Assembly: GCA_944322715.1 (NCBI GenBank)
Contig: CALUPT010000014.1
Span: forward strand, 1 to 64,000
Direction of reading: 5' to 3'
DNA length: 64,000 nt
Source of the DNA: an uncultured Bacteroidales bacterium
GTDB lineage: Bacteria; Bacteroidota; Bacteroidia; Bacteroidales; UBA932
The position numbers were made by a program, and so were the translations under genes. The notes under the pieces are model-generated. The model had not been told where the DNA came from and did not search any database. It worked only from the letters and a program-made list of their open reading frames with translations. Positions 19,660 through 28,431 of the stretch are shown here, piece by piece (positions within the stretch are counted from its first letter, which is position 1; each line of letters begins with the position of its first letter).

Positions 19660-20529
19660 ATGGCCGCTCTGAAAGAGTTGAAAGCGCGTATATCCTCCGT
19701 ACAGAGTACGCTGAAGATCACTTCCGCAATGAAGATGGTCTCTTCGGCCAAACTCCACCGCGTACAAGCCTCGATGGAGGCTCTGGCAGAATTCGAACGC
19801 AGGTACTCGGAGACGGTTGCCGCCCTCTGCAGCGACCCGGATGTCATTACGGCTTCTCCTTTGGCCACGGAACACAAGGAGAAGCGTCATGCAACCATCA
19901 TTGCTTTCTCCTCCGACAGTTCACTCTGCGGGAGTTTCAACGCCAATGTCATCAGGCATCTTTCCCGGACGGTCGATGACCTGCACAATGAAGGGTTCGG
20001 GGATGTGACTGTCTTCCCTGTCGGGGAAAAGATAGCCCAGAGTACGGCAAAGGCCGGGTACGCCTGCTGTCCCGACTACAGGCATCTGGCGGGGAAACAT
20101 TCCTACGAAGAAACCGCACGGCTCGCCGACCTGCTCATGCAGGACTATCTTGCAGGCAGGACAGACAGGGTATGCACGGTCTATAACCACTTCTTTTCAA
20201 TGGGGCATCAGGCTCCGGTAGTGGAACAGATACTGCCGTTCAACGATGAAAGCCTCGCCAATGCGGACAGGGAATCGGCCAATGACTATATCCTCGAACC
20301 GGGACCGGATGAACTCCTCGCATCGCTTCTGCCGTATTCCATCCGGACAAGGCTCTACCGGACGCTTTTGGACAGCATCACGGCAGAGAACGCCGCAAGG
20401 ATGGTAGCCATGCAGACCGCCACGGACAATGCGCAGGAACTCATCGATGAACTGTCCCTCGAATACAACAAGAAAAGACAGCAGGCCATCACAGAAGAGC
20501 TTGCCGACATAACACAGGGGAATGCATAG
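19660..20529 (+). CDS. atpG: F1 ATP synthase subunit gamma
   Basis: The 289-residue rotor shaft. The N- and C-terminal helices that form the coiled coil are clear: LKELKARISSVQSTLKITSA with MKMVSSAKL at the start, and MQTATDNAQELIDEL with YNKKRQQAITEELADI at the end. The central Rossmann-like part lies between. It is the last gene of the atp operon. Confidence 0.97.
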   Translation: MAALKELKARISSVQSTLKITSAMKMVSSAKLHRVQASMEALAEFERRYSETVAALCSDPDVITASPLATEHKEKRHATIIAFSSDSSLCGSFNANVIRHLSRTVDDLHNEGFGDVTVFPVGEKIAQSTAKAGYACCPDYRHLAGKHSYEETARLADLLMQDYLAGRTDRVCTVYNHFFSMGHQAPVVEQILPFNDESLANADRESANDYILEPGPDELLASLLPYSIRTRLYRTLLDSITAENAARMVAMQTATDNAQELIDELSLEYNKKRQQAITEELADITQGNA

Positions 20530-20530
20530 A

Positions 20531-20562
20531 TTTTCAAAAATCAAAAGTGTTTCTTAATTTTG
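20531..20562 (+). promoter_or_regulatory. Putative fabG promoter
   Basis: A -33-like TTTTC (20531-20535) and a perfect -7 box TAATTTTG (20555-20562) are separated by 19 bp, directly after the atpG stop. Transcription would start at about 20568, inside the 5' arm of the hairpin at 20563-20599. Confidence 0.5.
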
Positions 20563-20599
20563 TCCCCGGAATCTCCGTCCCCAGATGGGATTCCGGGGA
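20563..20599 (+). terminator. Hairpin at the end of the atp operon, overlapping the fabG promoter
   Basis: TCCCCGGAATC (20563-20573) pairs perfectly with GATTCCGGGGA (20589-20599) over 11 bp with a 15-base loop. No T run follows. It probably ends or stabilises the atp transcript, and depending on the exact start site it may form a partial hairpin in the fabG leader. Confidence 0.5.
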
Positions 20600-20638
20600 T
20601 AAATCATTTGATTATCAATTTATTAAAATTCAAATAAC

Positions 20639-21385
20639 ATGGGACTTCTTGAAGGAAAAGTTGCCGTCATCACGGGTGCGGCAAGAGGAATCGGAAAGGC
20701 AATCGCCCTTAAATATGCATCCGAGGGCGCGGACATCGCATTCACGGATCTCGTCATCAATGAAGCGGCAGAAGCTACCGTAAAAGAGCTCGAGGCATAC
20801 GGAGTGAAAGTGAAGGCATACGCATCCAACGCCGCGAATTTCGATGAGACACACAAGGTCGTATCGGAGATTCTCGCCGAATTCGGTCATATCGACATCC
20901 TGGTAAACAACGCAGGCATCACCAAGGACGGACTCATGATGAGGATGACCGAGCAGCAGTGGGATGCAGTCATTGCCGTAAACCTCAAGTCCGCATTCAA
21001 CTTCATACACGCCTGCACCCCGATAATGGCAAAGCAGCGCAGCGGAAGCATTATCAACATGTCATCCGTTGTCGGAGTGTCAGGCAACGCAGGACAGTGC
21101 AACTACTCTGCATCGAAAGCCGGACTTATCGGACTTGCAAAGTCAATCGCAAAAGAGATGGGGCCTCGCGGAATCCGGGCCAACTGCATCGCTCCGGGAT
21201 TCATCATCACCGACATGACAGCAGCCCTTCCTGAAAAGGTACGTGAAGAATGGGAGAAGCAGATTCCGCTGCGTCGCGGAGGCACACCTGAAGATGTAGC
21301 CAATGTGGCTCTCTTCCTCGCATCCGACCTCTCCTCATACGTAAGCGGACAGGTCATCCACTGCTGCGGGGCAATGAACTGCTAA
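20639..21385 (+). CDS. fabG: 3-oxoacyl-[acyl-carrier-protein] reductase
   Basis: A 248-residue short-chain dehydrogenase/reductase that reduces 3-oxoacyl-ACP with NADPH in fatty acid elongation. The Rossmann motif TGAARGIG (12-19), NNAG, catalytic Ser143, Tyr156 and Lys160 (YSASK) are all present. The C-terminus GQVIHCCGAMNC carries three cysteines. FabG-type sequence features are good, but close SDR relatives with other substrates cannot be excluded. It stands alone, with its own promoter and a strong terminator. Confidence 0.9.
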   Translation: MGLLEGKVAVITGAARGIGKAIALKYASEGADIAFTDLVINEAAEATVKELEAYGVKVKAYASNAANFDETHKVVSEILAEFGHIDILVNNAGITKDGLMMRMTEQQWDAVIAVNLKSAFNFIHACTPIMAKQRSGSIINMSSVVGVSGNAGQCNYSASKAGLIGLAKSIAKEMGPRGIRANCIAPGFIITDMTAALPEKVREEWEKQIPLRRGGTPEDVANVALFLASDLSSYVSGQVIHCCGAMNC

Positions 21386-21407
21386 ACAGAGATACTGTAA
21401 AAAAGTC

Positions 21408-21440
21408 AAAGGCGGCCGAAAAATCTTCAGCCGCCTTTTT
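21408..21440. terminator. Bidirectional terminator between fabG and the TonB receptor gene
   Basis: AAAGGCGGC (21408-21416) pairs with GCCGCCTTT (21430-21438), followed by T on the plus strand and preceded by A-rich sequence that gives a T run on the minus strand. It lies between convergent genes and can serve both. Confidence 0.85.
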
Positions 21441-21460
21441 GTATTACAGTCCGGTATCTT

Positions 21461-24400
21461 TTAGAAGAAATAGCGGACACTCAGGAGCATGTTCCAGGTG
21501 CTGTATGTGCTGGCGAACTTGCTCCATGTCTGTGGCATATAGGTGTACAGCCCAGTTTCTGTATCATACCTGAGCACCCTGTCGGTATTGACCCTTTCAG
21601 GCAGACCCCAGTTCCTGTTGAGAAGGTTTGCGACATTGTTGATGTCCAGACCTACCTGGATAGTGTGTATCTGGTCGGCCACCGGGAAGTGGAAGTCCTG
21701 GGTGAACCTGAAGTTGAAACGGCTGTACCACGGAGCTGCCACATATCCCCTCCTGGAATATTCACCTCTGTGCTTGCTGAGGTATTTGTCTCCGGAAATG
21801 AATGCCTCGTATGCGGCCTTGTTGTCATCGCTTGAGAAAGGCATTGCAGCCAGCTCTTCCTGAGTAGGGATATAGATAAGCTGGAGAGCTCCTGCATCTC
21901 CGGCAAGCGCTGCATCTGAAATCCTACCATTTTTATCAGGCGTACCATTTGAAAGCGTATAAGACATTCTGGAATATGAATAGTTCCCGATAAAGCAGAG
22001 GTTGTATCCCTCATAGAAGAGTCCGAAAGTGGAAGTTCCCCATTTCCCCTCGTTCACACGGTAGCTGATGTTGGCGATGAACCTGTGAGGAGGCACAAAG
22101 CCGGAACGGCCGAGTTCCTCGGCATTGGAACCATCCTTTGCATAGTTCAGTGCACTGTAAGATGAAGTGACCTGGTCACCCCATCCCTCTCCGAGAGACT
22201 GCGACTCGCTCCAGGTATAGGCAGCCATGAGTGAAAGTCCGAAATTGAAATCCTTCTGCAGCTGGGCTGTAACCGAAGCGTAGAAGCCGTTGACCGAACT
22301 GTTGGTAAGATAGTACGGAGTAACTCTACCTCCAGAACCGCTTCGAAGATTACCATTGTTCTCATACACCCACGTCACCCTTGAATCCGGCTCACCAGGA
22401 AGCTGCATAGACCTTTCCTCTATTCCGAGAAGATGCGTCTTAACCGAAGTCAGATCCTTGCTGTAGATTCCTTCCACTGTAGCCTTGATACCGCCTGGGA
22501 GCTTTGCATCGAGGGCAAGGGAAGACTTCCATGCGGATGGCATCTTCAGGTTCTTGTCCATGATTGTAGGCAGTGTCGGAGCATAAAGATCCTTACGGGT
22601 ATATGTTCCTCCATACATTTCATTGAGAATGTCGTTCACATTGTCATGGAAATGCGGAGTGTAGGATCCTGTACCAGAATTGTCCACATACTGGTTCTGG
22701 ATACAGTTGCTGTTCCCTATTGCAGACACTATCCATACGAACGGGATACGGCCTGTGAAGATACCCGAACCTCCGCGGAGTATGAGTCTGCGGTTCCTGA
22801 GGATATCCCAGTTGAATCCGATTCTCGGGGATACGCTCAACCTTGCCTTCGGCATGTCATCTGTAGCCATTCCGTTGAATGTCTGGGATTGCGCTGCCAG
22901 CTCGGAGAACTCTACGTTATGGTTGTTCTTAAGGGCCGGATATGTAGGTATCTCGAACCTCAGACCCGCAGTGAGCTTGAAGTTGTCGGCTATGTTCAGT
23001 TCATCCTGCACATAGAGGGAAGTCTGCATATAGCTGAAGCTCGGATATTCCTGTGAGAGGGAATCGTTGTTCGGATGAGTGATGGCAAAGGCAACTGGTT
23101 TTTCATCATTCACAAAATCATCCCATGAATCGAATACATAATATCCAAGACCGCCCTGCATATAACCGTTCTTGGTAAGGTCATACTCAAACTGGACACC
23201 TGCCGTTATATTGTTGATACCCTTTACGATATTCACCTCATCGGTCAGCGTGACCGTGTGGACATCGCGCAGGTTGCCGTATGTGAACGGATCCAGACCG
23301 AAAGAAGTCATTACCGCCCTTGTCTCCTTGCCATCGGTACCCGTAGCTGGATCATTGTCAGCATCCACATATTCCAGAATATCTACAGTAGGGAAGGCAT
23401 TCCCGTCCCATGAACGCGGTTCGTACTGGTGAGACCATGTGGCGCGGAACATGTTCGTAACAGCCCCGTCGAGGAACGATGAGTTCAGCTCGGCTGCCAG
23501 CGAGAAGAAGTTCTGCTCCTGATAGTAATTGGAATTCTTGAATGTAAGGGCATACTCTGATGTCCTGCTGTATATGTTCCTGTTATATACATCTGATGTT
23601 GACAGAGGACTGATGGAAGTTGAAGGCTCTGATGAATACTTGTTCATCGTCTGGCTGTAGCGGATGTTGAGCCTGTGGTTGTCATTGATGTTCCAGTCGA
23701 TACGGGCCATCAGCTTCCAATCCGGAGTGCTGATGTTGTAGTTCTGGTAAGGACCGGTCTCATATCCGTATTTGTTCCTGAGATAGTCGGACACCTGATT
23801 CATGAATGCCTCGGTAGGACGGCGGTACTGTGTGTCCCCTCCCCATTCCGCATTCTCGTCAGGCCTTGCAAGGGCAGTGGATGGCTCCTGATCGAGCTGG
23901 TACTCGAAGTTCACGAAGAAGAAGAGCTTGTCCTTGATGATCGGGCCGCCTACAGTCGCGCCGATTGTGTTGTCAAGGGAAGAGTTCAGTTCAAGCTCGG
24001 TATCCCCTACCCTTTTGCCTACCAGCTTGTCGCTTGTATAGTAGTTATACACGGAAGCATGCCATTCGTTGGTACCCCTCTTGGTCACTGCATTGACGGC
24101 ACCTCCAGTAAAGCCTGACTGGCGCACATCAAACGGAGTGATATTGATTGACAGCTGCTCCAGCGCATCCAGTGAGATAGGCGCACCGCCTGCAGGAAGG
24201 TTCTCTCCGATACCGAAAGCATTGTTGAATGCCGCACCATCAACGGTCACGAATGAGGAGCGGTAGTTTCCTCCTCCGATTGCAAGACCGTTGGAAGTGG
24301 TCGAAGACTGCGGGGTGAGCTTGAGCACATCGTTCATAGAGCGTGAAGTCGTAGGCAGAGCCTGCATTGTTCTCTGGCTCACCGCCGTCCCCACACCTGA

Positions 24401-24805
24401 ACTGTTGGCGTTCATGCCTGCATCATCCAGACTTGCAGTAAAGACTGCAGCCTCGAGGGCAAGCGACTCCTCTTCAAGAGAGAAGTCCACAGCAATGGTC
24501 TCGCCGAGCGGAGCATACACACCCTTGTTCTCCACAGTGCGATAACCGAGCATTTCCACGACGACCGTGTAAGGCCCGCCTGGAGTTATACTGTTGATAC
24601 GGTAAGAGCCGTTCTTATCCGTAACCGAATAGTACTTGGAGCCTGTAGCGTCATGGATGGCCATGACAGGAGCCCCAACTACCGCCCCTTCCTTGTCAGC
24701 TACAGTACCGCTGATGGAGGAGGTAGTAACCTGCGCGAATGCACAGGTCATGGACAGAATCATCGCCCCAAGAAGGGCAATAAAACATTTAAATGACTGT
24801 CTCAT
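21461..24805 (-). CDS. Oar-like TonB-dependent outer-membrane receptor
   Basis: An 1114-residue outer-membrane protein. After the signal peptide (LLGAMILSMTCAFAQ) comes a carboxypeptidase-regulatory-like domain (SSISGTVADKEGAVVGAPV, about residues 28-110), a plug domain (MQALPTTSRSMNDVLKLTPQ, then SFVTVDGAAFNNAFG) and a large beta-barrel ending in the aromatic LLSVRYFF. This is the Oar/CarboxypepD-reg type, without a SusD partner next to it. Its ligand cannot be read from sequence. It has its own promoter at 24842-24873 and is followed by the bidirectional terminator. Confidence 0.92.
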   Translation of the reverse strand: MRQSFKCFIALLGAMILSMTCAFAQVTTSSISGTVADKEGAVVGAPVMAIHDATGSKYYSVTDKNGSYRINSITPGGPYTVVVEMLGYRTVENKGVYAPLGETIAVDFSLEEESLALEAAVFTASLDDAGMNANSSGVGTAVSQRTMQALPTTSRSMNDVLKLTPQSSTTSNGLAIGGGNYRSSFVTVDGAAFNNAFGIGENLPAGGAPISLDALEQLSINITPFDVRQSGFTGGAVNAVTKRGTNEWHASVYNYYTSDKLVGKRVGDTELELNSSLDNTIGATVGGPIIKDKLFFFVNFEYQLDQEPSTALARPDENAEWGGDTQYRRPTEAFMNQVSDYLRNKYGYETGPYQNYNISTPDWKLMARIDWNINDNHRLNIRYSQTMNKYSSEPSTSISPLSTSDVYNRNIYSRTSEYALTFKNSNYYQEQNFFSLAAELNSSFLDGAVTNMFRATWSHQYEPRSWDGNAFPTVDILEYVDADNDPATGTDGKETRAVMTSFGLDPFTYGNLRDVHTVTLTDEVNIVKGINNITAGVQFEYDLTKNGYMQGGLGYYVFDSWDDFVNDEKPVAFAITHPNNDSLSQEYPSFSYMQTSLYVQDELNIADNFKLTAGLRFEIPTYPALKNNHNVEFSELAAQSQTFNGMATDDMPKARLSVSPRIGFNWDILRNRRLILRGGSGIFTGRIPFVWIVSAIGNSNCIQNQYVDNSGTGSYTPHFHDNVNDILNEMYGGTYTRKDLYAPTLPTIMDKNLKMPSAWKSSLALDAKLPGGIKATVEGIYSKDLTSVKTHLLGIEERSMQLPGEPDSRVTWVYENNGNLRSGSGGRVTPYYLTNSSVNGFYASVTAQLQKDFNFGLSLMAAYTWSESQSLGEGWGDQVTSSYSALNYAKDGSNAEELGRSGFVPPHRFIANISYRVNEGKWGTSTFGLFYEGYNLCFIGNYSYSRMSYTLSNGTPDKNGRISDAALAGDAGALQLIYIPTQEELAAMPFSSDDNKAAYEAFISGDKYLSKHRGEYSRRGYVAAPWYSRFNFRFTQDFHFPVADQIHTIQVGLDINNVANLLNRNWGLPERVNTDRVLRYDTETGLYTYMPQTWSKFASTYSTWNMLLSVRYFF

Positions 24806-24841
24806 AAATGTTTAATTAGTTAATAATAGAATTAGACGCTG

Positions 24842-24873
24842 CGAAGATAGCATATTTCAACATCTTCTGGAAA
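24842..24873 (-). promoter_or_regulatory. Putative promoter of the Oar-like receptor gene
   Basis: On the minus strand a -33-like TTTCC (24869-24873) and a -7 box TATCTTCG (24842-24849, followed by CAG) are separated by 19 bp. The start codon at 24805 lies about 30 bases downstream of the expected start site. Confidence 0.5.
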
Positions 24874-24937
24874 TTTTTGGTCCCGGATTAACGTTTTTTC
24901 GACAAAATAATAGGAGGAAATCTGATAAAATCCAGCA

Positions 24938-25394
24938 TCAGAAATAATAGGCCAGACCTGCGTATATGCCGGAATTACCGGAAGTTCCCGGATTGAAGCC
25001 CGGGAAAAACACGCTTCCGGATCCTGCCCACGAAGTAAATCCCCCGATACCGGAAACACCGGCCGCCCCGCCAGATGTGAAAGTAAGCGACTGAAGATTG
25101 ACACCGACACTTACAGAGAAACGCCTGATATCTACCCCTATTGTCGGGCGTAGCACGAAACCTGCTCCACTGGCGAAACCATCGGATGACAGGTCGAACA
25201 TCGCTCCTGTCCTCAATGCCACGAACGGACTGGCTTTCCTGTCAAGAAAACTGTATTTCACTTCAGCCAACACGGGTATCATCTGTGCTCTTCCTCCATC
25301 AGAGGAGACAGCTGTCGTAGCTTGCGTTATTCTGTGAAAAAAGTGTCACCGGCAACAGCAGCGCTACCAGGACACTTGACAGGCACATTTTCAT
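24938..25394 (-). pseudogene. Small outer-membrane beta-barrel protein, frameshifted
   Basis: From the ATG at 25394 a clear signal peptide is read (MKMCLSSVLVALLLPVTLFS), but this frame stops after about 31 residues. The neighbouring frame is open across the same point. It continues as SSDGGRAQMIPVLAEVKYSF and LDRKASPFVALRTGAMFD to an aromatic end GIYAGLAYYF at 24938, a typical beta-barrel pattern. One indel around 25295-25330 would join the two into a protein of about 150 residues. The first strands expected of such barrels also seem missing. It could be a true pseudogene, a slippage-controlled gene or a sequencing error. Confidence 0.6.
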
Positions 25395-25472
25395 ACAACT
25401 TTCATTAATCAACACACCATATATGATGCCATCTGTCCGGAAATGTTGCAGGAGGCTTCCGTCATACGCTCT

Positions 25473-26645
25473 CTACGGCCTGCCCGTGTCGGAATAGAAC
25501 CTGTATTCCGTTACCGAACGGTACCTTTCTCCGGGACGGAGGACCGTAGACGGGAATCTGGACTGGTTCGGGGAATCCGCAAAATGGATAGTCTCCAGCA
25601 GCATTCCGCCGAATTTCTCTATAGGCCCGTACTTGCCATCGGGATATTTTTCGGCACTGAAACTGCGTCCTGTCACTGTCAACAAAGCAGGCTCGGTGGT
25701 CCAGGTCTCTACTCCTCTACCTGTATGGGGATCATAGAGGTCTGCGGCCCGGCGCAGACTTCCATCCCAGCCGCGGATTTTCCAGCAGGCGGACATTCCG
25801 CGCATGATACGCAGCTGCTCATCCGGCTGGTCTATCCTGTAGTCCACCCTGTGCGGTTCCCTGAAATCAAACGGTGTTCCATCAATAGGCAGCACAAGGT
25901 CAGGACAGAACTGCATGTTGTTCCTTATACATGAATCCGCCTCTACGGTAAGGATATGCTCCATCACATAGCCTCCCCTGCTGCCCTTGAGGTTGAAATA
26001 TGTATGGTTTGACAGGTTGACTACCGTCGGCATGTCGGTCACGGCCTCATATTCAATGCGGACAGTATTGTCATCTGTAAGCCAATATGTCACGACGGTC
26101 TGCAGGTTGCCCGGAAAACCCTGCTCCCCATCAGGACTGAGACGGCTGAACCTCACCCCCACCCTGCCAGACTCCTCGACAGGCTTCCCGTCCCACACGA
26201 ACCTGTCGAAACCGTCAGTACCTCCGTGGCACTGTACCGGTACCCCGTCCAGAATCTCATTGGCATCCAGACGGTATTCCTTACCATCAAGGATGAAGGC
26301 TGCTCCAGATATCCGGTTCGCGTAACGACCTATCACAGGGCCTATGAACCTGTCCCCGTCTTCAAACGAATCAAGAGTCCCATAACCGGCCACCACATCA
26401 TCCATCCGCCCATCCCTGTCCGGCATGGATATCCGGACTATCCTGCAGCCATAGTCCGTCACATCCATGGATGCACCGGCCGCATTCTCCAGATGCCACA
26501 AGGTCACCTCCTCTCCTGTAGACAGGGTGCCGAAACCGGAGGCCGTTATTGAGGCCTGAGGTTCTCCGCATGACAAGATGCAGAGAGCCATGACAACAGC
26601 CAGCACCGGCATTGCTGCAATCCCATATAATCTGATTACTGTCAT
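25473..26645 (-). CDS. Aldose 1-epimerase (galactose mutarotase-like) lipoprotein
   Basis: A 390-residue GalM-family protein that interconverts alpha and beta anomers of aldoses. A lipoprotein signal (VMALCILSC) places it on a membrane facing the periplasm. Family motifs are GPVIGRYANRISGAAF, the histidine in QCHGG, the catalytic NHTYFNL and the C-terminal GGMLLETIHF with the catalytic glutamate. The length fits exported Bacteroidota mutarotases. It is last in the polysaccharide operon, 20 bases after the third Asp-box gene. A mutarotase in this position hints that a reducing sugar is released in one anomeric form by the locus enzymes. Confidence 0.93.
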   Translation of the reverse strand: MTVIRLYGIAAMPVLAVVMALCILSCGEPQASITASGFGTLSTGEEVTLWHLENAAGASMDVTDYGCRIVRISMPDRDGRMDDVVAGYGTLDSFEDGDRFIGPVIGRYANRISGAAFILDGKEYRLDANEILDGVPVQCHGGTDGFDRFVWDGKPVEESGRVGVRFSRLSPDGEQGFPGNLQTVVTYWLTDDNTVRIEYEAVTDMPTVVNLSNHTYFNLKGSRGGYVMEHILTVEADSCIRNNMQFCPDLVLPIDGTPFDFREPHRVDYRIDQPDEQLRIMRGMSACWKIRGWDGSLRRAADLYDPHTGRGVETWTTEPALLTVTGRSFSAEKYPDGKYGPIEKFGGMLLETIHFADSPNQSRFPSTVLRPGERYRSVTEYRFYSDTGRP

Positions 26646-26665
26646 AATTCAAGACTGTCTATGGA

Positions 26666-28429
26666 TTATAGCCCGGCAAGCCTTATACGCTGCCATGAAT
26701 CCGGATTCTCCTGATCCGAAAGGGAGAATGTTGCCGTACTTCCTGAAGTCACTGCCTTCGCAAAGAAACGGATGTAGTCGCCATCTCCTGCTTCCAGCAC
26801 GGAAAGCGGGATGCCCAGCTCGGTCACGACGCCGTCCCGTCCATCCTTGGCGACTGCTTTTGAAGATGCCCAGCCTATTTCCGCGCCGGAGGCTGTCACC
26901 TCACCAGAAGGTGTTATCCTTACCGTAACTGTACCGGATTTGGAAGAGTTGTTGAATTTGAGATACAGTTCATGGACCTGATTATCTGATGGACATGCCG
27001 TCTCTACGGCCAGATATAGGTTATCTGCATCCCGTGCAGACCTGAAAATAGTCTCTGTCCCTGATTCCGATGCCAGATACAGAGCCTGGGATGTTCCCCA
27101 TTCCGATGCATTGCCATCCACTGTGACATCTTCTGAAGCGGCATCTATCCTGTGGTTCAGCCAGAAACGTTCGATCTGTATCCCCGTGTCATCATGCATA
27201 GCCCCTACAAGTGTCACCGGAGAGTCGGTCTCTACGGATCCCCAGAACCCCTTTCCCGGGAAAGGATACATCCAATCCTCTATCCAGATGGAACCATACG
27301 GGCATTCCGCGTTCCTGTCAAGAACCTTCAGCATGAAACGGCTGTCAGAGTTGCAGGATATCACGACTTCTCCGGAAGGGAAAGTCGCCATATATCCAGA
27401 CCCTCCCTTCATGAAATTGGTCACCCTCTTCTCCGGACCGGCACTTTCTTCTCCAAGGTCTTTCCATTCCAGCCCATCATTCCACACCATTGACATTTTG
27501 CAGTAGCTCGCCCCAGTCACGCTCAACGGAGTCTCAAGCCTTGCCTCGAGAAAACCGGCTATCGTCTTGCCATCATTGAGCACTCTGAAGCACGGCATCT
27601 GGTCAGTGTATATCTTCTGTCCGGTATATTCCGTATTCGGACCATCATAATCGTATTTATACTGTCTGCATACCCTTATCTTCCGGCTCCATGTATAGCC
27701 TCCGTCTTCCGAAACAATAAGGGATGTCCCTGAATTTCTTGTCTGCGGAATCGGATCTGTGAAATAGCATTGTATCCTGCCATCCGGAAGTTCAAGCAGA
27801 TATGCCTCCCAGTTGACGCCATCGTAGATTTTCTGAGGTTCCGTCCATGTCTTTCCGTTATCGGAGCTTCTGATAAGCATGAGTCCCCCATCCTTGCCTT
27901 CTCCATAATGTCCTGCCGCCCTGTAGGAGCACACGGCAAGTATATCCCCGCTTCTGAGGACTACGGCATCCATATTGACGAAACGCCTCCAGTCATCCTC
28001 CCCATCCACAGTGACCCTGACCGGAGAATAATGCATGACCGGAGTGGACCAGGTCTTCAGGTCGGGACTGGTGACAGACCATATTCTGGAGCCGTATTGG
28101 CCTCCATGATAGAACATTATATATTTCCCATCCGCCATTTTCTTGATACGGGGATAGTTCGCGAAATTCTGGTCTTCAGGGACATCCCCGAGCAGCCACT
28201 TGTGAGGAAGAACAATATAGGTCCCATACATCGGCTGCAGCCTGCTCCACTGTTCCTCTTCTGCATGAGAGTTGAGGGAAGATGCGGCAGACTGCATCAT
28301 TTCCGATGCCACATTGAGCCGTACGGTACCGTCTCCATCAGCAGCAGGAACTGTTTCCGCCGTACAAGAAATGGAGGGGATAGCCAACAAAACACATATT
28401 ATGAGATGACTTTTCATTTTCGGGTCCAT
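26666..28429 (-). CDS. Asp-box beta-propeller exo-glycosidase-like lipoprotein (third copy)
   Basis: A 587-residue exported protein with lipobox SISC. The N-terminal two-thirds is a sialidase-like propeller with Asp boxes (SSDNGKTW, SEDGGYTW), a YPRI motif near residue 95 resembling the FRIP arginine of sialidases, and conserved acidic residues in VNMDAVVL, NWEAYLLELPDG and GFLEARLE. The C-terminal part (from about 440, DGNASEWG then FRSARDADNLYLAVE) resembles a family 9-type carbohydrate-binding domain. It is closely related to the next two genes upstream in the operon. The family could be GH33-like or GH93-like; the two-glutamate pattern favours the second, but this is inference. The start could also be the ATG at 28417. 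Confidence 0.8.
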   Translation of the reverse strand: MDPKMKSHLIICVLLAIPSISCTAETVPAADGDGTVRLNVASEMMQSAASSLNSHAEEEQWSRLQPMYGTYIVLPHKWLLGDVPEDQNFANYPRIKKMADGKYIMFYHGGQYGSRIWSVTSPDLKTWSTPVMHYSPVRVTVDGEDDWRRFVNMDAVVLRSGDILAVCSYRAAGHYGEGKDGGLMLIRSSDNGKTWTEPQKIYDGVNWEAYLLELPDGRIQCYFTDPIPQTRNSGTSLIVSEDGGYTWSRKIRVCRQYKYDYDGPNTEYTGQKIYTDQMPCFRVLNDGKTIAGFLEARLETPLSVTGASYCKMSMVWNDGLEWKDLGEESAGPEKRVTNFMKGGSGYMATFPSGEVVISCNSDSRFMLKVLDRNAECPYGSIWIEDWMYPFPGKGFWGSVETDSPVTLVGAMHDDTGIQIERFWLNHRIDAASEDVTVDGNASEWGTSQALYLASESGTETIFRSARDADNLYLAVETACPSDNQVHELYLKFNNSSKSGTVTVRITPSGEVTASGAEIGWASSKAVAKDGRDGVVTELGIPLSVLEAGDGDYIRFFAKAVTSGSTATFSLSDQENPDSWQRIRLAGL

Positions 28430-28431
28430 AC

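Noticed and set aside
25395..25472. Terminator at the end of the polysaccharide operon
   Set aside because: Only a 5-bp stem with a long loop and no T run was found, which is not enough to call a terminator.
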